Source: JAJDXO01 sp964620095
GTDB taxonomy: Bacteria > Pseudomonadota > Alphaproteobacteria > Rhodospirillales > UBA2165
Direction: 5' to 3'
Length of the DNA: 7,054 bases
Assembly: GCA_964620095.1 (NCBI GenBank)
Contig: CAZUGT010000324.1
Span: 1 to 7,054, forward strand
Position numbers and translations under genes: made by a program. Below the pieces are notes generated by a model. It saw only the letters and a program-made list of their open reading frames with translations, ran no database searches and was not told the origin of the DNA. Each line of letters begins with the position of its first letter. The stretch's first letter is position 1. This document shows, piece by piece, positions 4,831-7,054 of the stretch.

Positions 4831-6420
4831 TCACCAGACCCCGATGTAGACGCGGCGCTTTTCCGGCGGGTAATAGACCGCGCGGCCGCGCCGGGCGAGC
4901 GGTTCCTCGCCGACGGTGGTGCGGAAATTCCGGGCGAGGAAGTTCTCCGTCAGCATCTCCCGCATCCGGCTCCGGACTTCCTCGTAGGCCGGGTCGGCGC
5001 CGAGGTCGGTGAACTCGTTGGGATCGTCCTCGAGGTCGTAGAGTTCCGGGCGGAACTTCAGGTGGTGGATGTACTTCCACCTGTCCGTGCGGATCATGAC
5101 GGCGCGCGCTTCGCGGGCGGCGATGCCGAGGGCGTCGAGGTCTATCCGCGGCGCGAATTCCGATTCGCAGATGACATAGTCCCGCCAATCGCCGGGCCGC
5201 TCCCCGTGCAGCAGGGGCAGCAGCGATCTGCCCTCCACCACGTGCTCGGGAACCGCGCCCCCCGCAACTTCGATGAAGGTGGGGACGAGGTCGATGCTCT
5301 CGATGAACCTGTCGTCGGCGGCGCCGCGGGTCGCGTCCGATGCCGGGTCCGGATCGTAGATGATGAACGGCAGCCGGATGCTTTCTTCGTGAAACAGCTC
5401 CTTCTCGCCGAGCCAGTGGTCGCCCAGGTAATCGCCGTGGTCCGACGTGAAGACGATCATGGTGTCGTCCATCCGGCCCTTCTCTTCCATGAAGGCGAAC
5501 AGCCGGCCCAGGTGATCGTCGATCTGCTTGATCAGCCCCATGTAGGCGGGGATGACCGTTTCCCGCACTTCGTCCCGGGAAAAGGCCTGGCAGTCCTCGC
5601 GCCGGTGATAGGTCCGGTAGATCGGGTGGTCGGTCTCCAGTTCCTTCGGGTGGCGGTTGGCGGGCAGGATGTCGTTGCCCCCGAACATGTCGTGGTAGGG
5701 CGCCGGCGCGATGTACGGCCAGTGGGGCTTGATATAGCTGAGATGCATGGTCCACGGGGCCTCGCCGCATTCGTCGATGAACTCCATGGCGCGGCCGGTC
5801 ATATAGGCGGTTTCGGAGTGCTCCTCCTTGACCCTGGCGGGATACTTGCTGTTGCGCAGGTACCAGCCCGAGAGGATCTCGCCGCCGGGCCCCTCGGCCG
5901 AGTTGGCGAAGTCGTGCCAGGGATTGGGGCCGCCGTAGCCCCGTTCCCGCATCCAGTTGTTGTAGGCGAGATTTTCCGGCGCCGTCTCGGCGGTGCCCCA
6001 CAGGCCGTCGTCCCGCTCGTAGGGCTCGAAGCCGCATTCGGCGACCAGCACGCCCTCGATGGAGTTGCGGTCGATCCCGAGGCGCTCCATCCCGCCCCGG
6101 TCGGCGACCATATGGGTCTTGCCGACCAGCGCCACCCGGTGGCCCAGCGGGCGCAAATAGTCGCCGATGGTCAGTTCGTCGACCGACAGGGGCACGCCGT
6201 TCCACACCGCGCCGTGGGTGAAGGCGTAGCGCCCGGTGTAGAACGACATGCGCGACCCGCCGCAGACCGGGGCCTGGCAATAGGCGCGGGTGAACCGCAC
6301 GCCCTTCGCCGCCAGGGCGTCGATGTTGGGCGTTTCGAGCCGCGGGTGGCCGGCGCAGGACAGATAGTCCCAGCGAAGCTGGTCGCACATGATGAACAGG
6401 ATGTTCTTGGTCTTGCCCAT
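4831..6420 (-). CDS. Sulfatase/phosphonate monoester hydrolase-family enzyme
   Basis: The 529-residue protein has the alkaline-phosphatase-superfamily sulfatase fold: NILFIMCDQLRWD (metal Asp13), the nucleophile region APVCGGSRMSFYTGRY with Cys53, VGKTHM (Lys101, His103), LSYIKPHWPY (Lys231, His233), FTSDHGDYLGDH (Asp327, His328) and GEKELF (Lys340), then the usual C-terminal RWKYIHH...PELYDLEDDPNE block. Cys53 should be oxidised to formylglycine, but the motif is C-G-G-S-R, not CxPxR or CxAxR. The KPHWPYIAPAPYHDMF segment is close to phosphonate monoester hydrolase/arylsulfatase types. There is no signal peptide, so it is cytoplasmic. The ATG at 6420 is chosen because the family N terminus begins there and a GGAGG lies 10 nt upstream; an in-frame ATG at 6492 has neither. 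Substrate: a sulfate or phosphonate/phosphate ester, not determinable here. Confidence 0.92.
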   Translation of the reverse strand: MGKTKNILFIMCDQLRWDYLSCAGHPRLETPNIDALAAKGVRFTRAYCQAPVCGGSRMSFYTGRYAFTHGAVWNGVPLSVDELTIGDYLRPLGHRVALVGKTHMVADRGGMERLGIDRNSIEGVLVAECGFEPYERDDGLWGTAETAPENLAYNNWMRERGYGGPNPWHDFANSAEGPGGEILSGWYLRNSKYPARVKEEHSETAYMTGRAMEFIDECGEAPWTMHLSYIKPHWPYIAPAPYHDMFGGNDILPANRHPKELETDHPIYRTYHRREDCQAFSRDEVRETVIPAYMGLIKQIDDHLGRLFAFMEEKGRMDDTMIVFTSDHGDYLGDHWLGEKELFHEESIRLPFIIYDPDPASDATRGAADDRFIESIDLVPTFIEVAGGAVPEHVVEGRSLLPLLHGERPGDWRDYVICESEFAPRIDLDALGIAAREARAVMIRTDRWKYIHHLKFRPELYDLEDDPNEFTDLGADPAYEEVRSRMREMLTENFLARNFRTTVGEEPLARRGRAVYYPPEKRRVYIGVW

Positions 6421-6524
6421 GAGCGGGGGGCCTCCGGGGGTGATGATTTGCCGACATGTAGCGCGCCCGGCGGGCGGCGCATATATGCCCATTTGCTATC
6501 GCTGATATTGGACGGGCGTTCCCT

Positions 6525-6557
6525 CTCCCCCCGGAGCCCATTGGCGCGCCGGGGGAG
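6525..6557. repeat. C-run/G-run inverted repeat in the sulfatase leader
   Basis: CTCCCCCCGG (6525-6534) pairs with CCGGGGGAG (6549-6557) with one bulged C and a 14-nt loop. It shares the CCCTCTCCCC start with the hairpin at 6902-6926. Confidence 0.5.
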
Positions 6558-6575
6558 TTGGAATTTGTTTCCAAC
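6557..6575. promoter_or_regulatory. Operator-like palindrome upstream of the sulfatase gene
   Basis: GTTGGAA (6557-6563) and TTCCAAC (6569-6575) form a 7-bp perfect inverted repeat around a 5-bp spacer (19 bp in all), about 140 bp upstream of the sulfatase start. The size and symmetry suit a dimeric repressor or activator. It is followed at once by a second small inverted repeat, CGAAA-A-TTTCG (6575-6585). Confidence 0.45.
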
Positions 6576-6610
6576 GAAAATTTCGAATTAGGCCCGATCG
6601 CGCGGGCCGT

Positions 6611-6640
6611 AATAGACATTTATGGGCATTTATAGGCATT
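6611..6640. repeat. Three tandem 10-bp repeats
   Basis: AATAGACATT, TATGGGCATT and TATAGGCATT follow each other with an exact 10-bp period and share TA..G.CATT-like positions; the second and third differ at one base. A 10-bp period puts the copies on one face of the helix. On the minus strand they read ATAAATGCC-like and include TATAAA. They lie about 190 bp upstream of the sulfatase start. Confidence 0.65.
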
Positions 6641-6839
6641 TGATGACTTGGTTAAATTCCAATTCGGTACTTTTTTGGGCGCTTTCCGGCCCGCGGGAAC
6701 CCCTGGCAATCCATGGGGCGAAGCCCGCGGAGGATGCTCCCTTATCCATATGTGCGATTTGCCGCCCGATGCCAGTCCCTCACTCTTTCTCTTTCTACCC
6801 CCTCACCCAGCTACGGCTATGGCTCGCCTAGGCAGTCCC

Positions 6840-6860
6840 GGTCAATTCGCAGAATTGACC
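6840..6860. repeat. Perfect 9-bp hairpin
   Basis: GGTCAATTC (6840-6848) and GAATTGACC (6852-6860) form a perfect 9-bp stem with a 3-nt GCA loop. Nearby there is a direct repeat of GGCTCGCC (6821-6828 and 6883-6890). Confidence 0.65.
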
Positions 6861-6901
6861 TTTGCGTTCGCTTTGTGCCCTGGCTCGCCAAGCCTCCGCA
6901 A

Positions 6902-6926
6902 CCCTCTCCCCCAAAGGGGGCGAGGG
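6902..6926. repeat. C-rich/G-rich intergenic hairpin
   Basis: CCCTC-T-CCCCC (6902-6912) pairs with GGGGG-C-GAGGG (6916-6926) with one mismatch and an AAA loop. Hairpins of this CCCTCTCCCC...GGGG(C)GAGGG type are common dispersed intergenic elements in GC-rich proteobacterial genomes. Confidence 0.6.
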
Positions 6927-6974
6927 TATAGGCGGGCGGGGAAGAGGGAACGCGATGCGGCCGGGCGTCGAGGT

Positions 6975-7006
6975 GGGGGGCATGTCAGGTTCACGCCATG
7001 CCCCCC
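6975..7006. repeat. 10-bp inverted repeat with alternative pairing
   Basis: GGGGGGCATG (6975-6984) and CATGCCCCCC (6997-7006) make a perfect 10-bp stem with a 12-nt loop. The flanking bases allow a second pairing: GTCAGG (6984-6989) with CCTGAC (7010-7015), and GAGGT (6970-6974) with ACCTC (7014-7018). Confidence 0.6.
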
Positions 7007-7032
7007 CGCCCTGACCTCCCCCCGCTCCTTCC

Positions 7033-7052
7033 AGCCTTCGTAGCCGAAGGCT
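7033..7052. repeat. Compact hairpin at the right edge
   Basis: AGCCTTCG (7033-7040) and CGAAGGCT (7045-7052) make an 8-bp perfect stem with a TAGC loop. An alternative 6-bp hairpin, GTAGCC-GAA-GGCTAC (7040-7054), overlaps it and runs to the window edge. It could be a terminator or a repeat unit of what lies beyond. Confidence 0.5.
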
Positions 7053-7054
7053 AC

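Larger units (their letters stand above)
6421..7054. other. Gene-free region rich in hairpins and short repeats
   Basis: No gene is supported. Plus-strand open frames (for example 6648-7043) translate to low-complexity Pro/Arg/Gly-rich sequence, including the NPLPQRGRGY string that is the usual false translation of a C-rich/G-rich intergenic hairpin. The left half is the sulfatase gene's upstream region, with a palindrome (6557-6575) and three 10-bp repeats (6611-6640). The right half is a series of inverted repeats (6840-6860, 6902-6926, 6975-7006, 7033-7052). Confidence 0.65.

Noticed and set aside
6421..6492. Earlier sulfatase start at 6492
   Set aside because: The extra 24 residues are not sulfatase-like and the upstream ATG lacks a ribosome-binding site.
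4792..6591. A 599-codon open frame on the plus strand, antisense to the sulfatase gene
   Set aside because: It is a mirror of the real gene caused by high third-position GC. The minus strand shows all sulfatase motifs; the plus-strand product is rich in Val/Gly/Arg/Asp with no family features.
6648..7043. A 131-codon plus-strand frame
   Set aside because: The product is low-complexity and contains the typical false translation of a C-rich/G-rich intergenic hairpin.

Overview
The window is GC-rich bacterial DNA with strong third-position G/C bias, so that long antisense reading frames run through every real gene. The gene families and gene style (a small-molecule GFA zinc protein, a COG3618-type amidohydrolase, a cytoplasmic sulfatase-like hydrolase, UbiX) and the short GC-rich intergenic palindromes suggest a proteobacterium, most likely an alphaproteobacterium. 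That placement is inference; there is no rRNA or phylogenetic marker here.

Layout. Positions 1-78 may be the tail of an upstream gene. Positions 79-469 are gene-free and hold two related, bulged hairpins of about 64 nt in inverted orientation (201-263 and 275-338), plus a 14-bp perfect palindrome. On the minus strand, an amidohydrolase (830-1654) is followed 21 bp later by an ABM-domain protein (470-808). Diverging from them across a 180-bp control region is a DapA/NanA-superfamily lyase on the plus strand (1835-2773). It converges on a minus-strand run of five genes read from right to left: sulfatase-family hydrolase (4831-6420), UbiX flavin prenyltransferase (4135-4746), a small exported protein (3686-4045), a small two-helix membrane protein (3389-3664) and a GFA/CENP-V zinc protein (2832-3338). 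Positions 6421-7054 are gene-free and rich in hairpins and short repeats.

Function. The amidohydrolase (lactonase-type family) and the class I aldolase/lyase fit consecutive steps of a catabolic route for a sugar acid, lactone or aromatic ring-cleavage product, with the ABM protein as a helper. The DapA-like protein lacks the Arg that true dihydrodipicolinate synthases use, so lysine synthesis is unlikely. UbiX makes prenylated FMN for UbiD-type decarboxylases, but no UbiD is in the window. The sulfatase-like protein has a CxGxR variant of the formylglycine motif. No step of a shared pathway can be proven from the sequence alone.

The most unusual content is non-coding: the inverted hairpin pair at the left, three tandem 13-bp repeats that each carry a Shine-Dalgarno-like core just before the ubiX GTG start, three tandem 10-bp repeats and an operator-like palindrome upstream of the sulfatase gene, and a cluster of hairpins at the right end. 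I see no CRISPR array, tRNA, rRNA, transposase or recognisable defence system.
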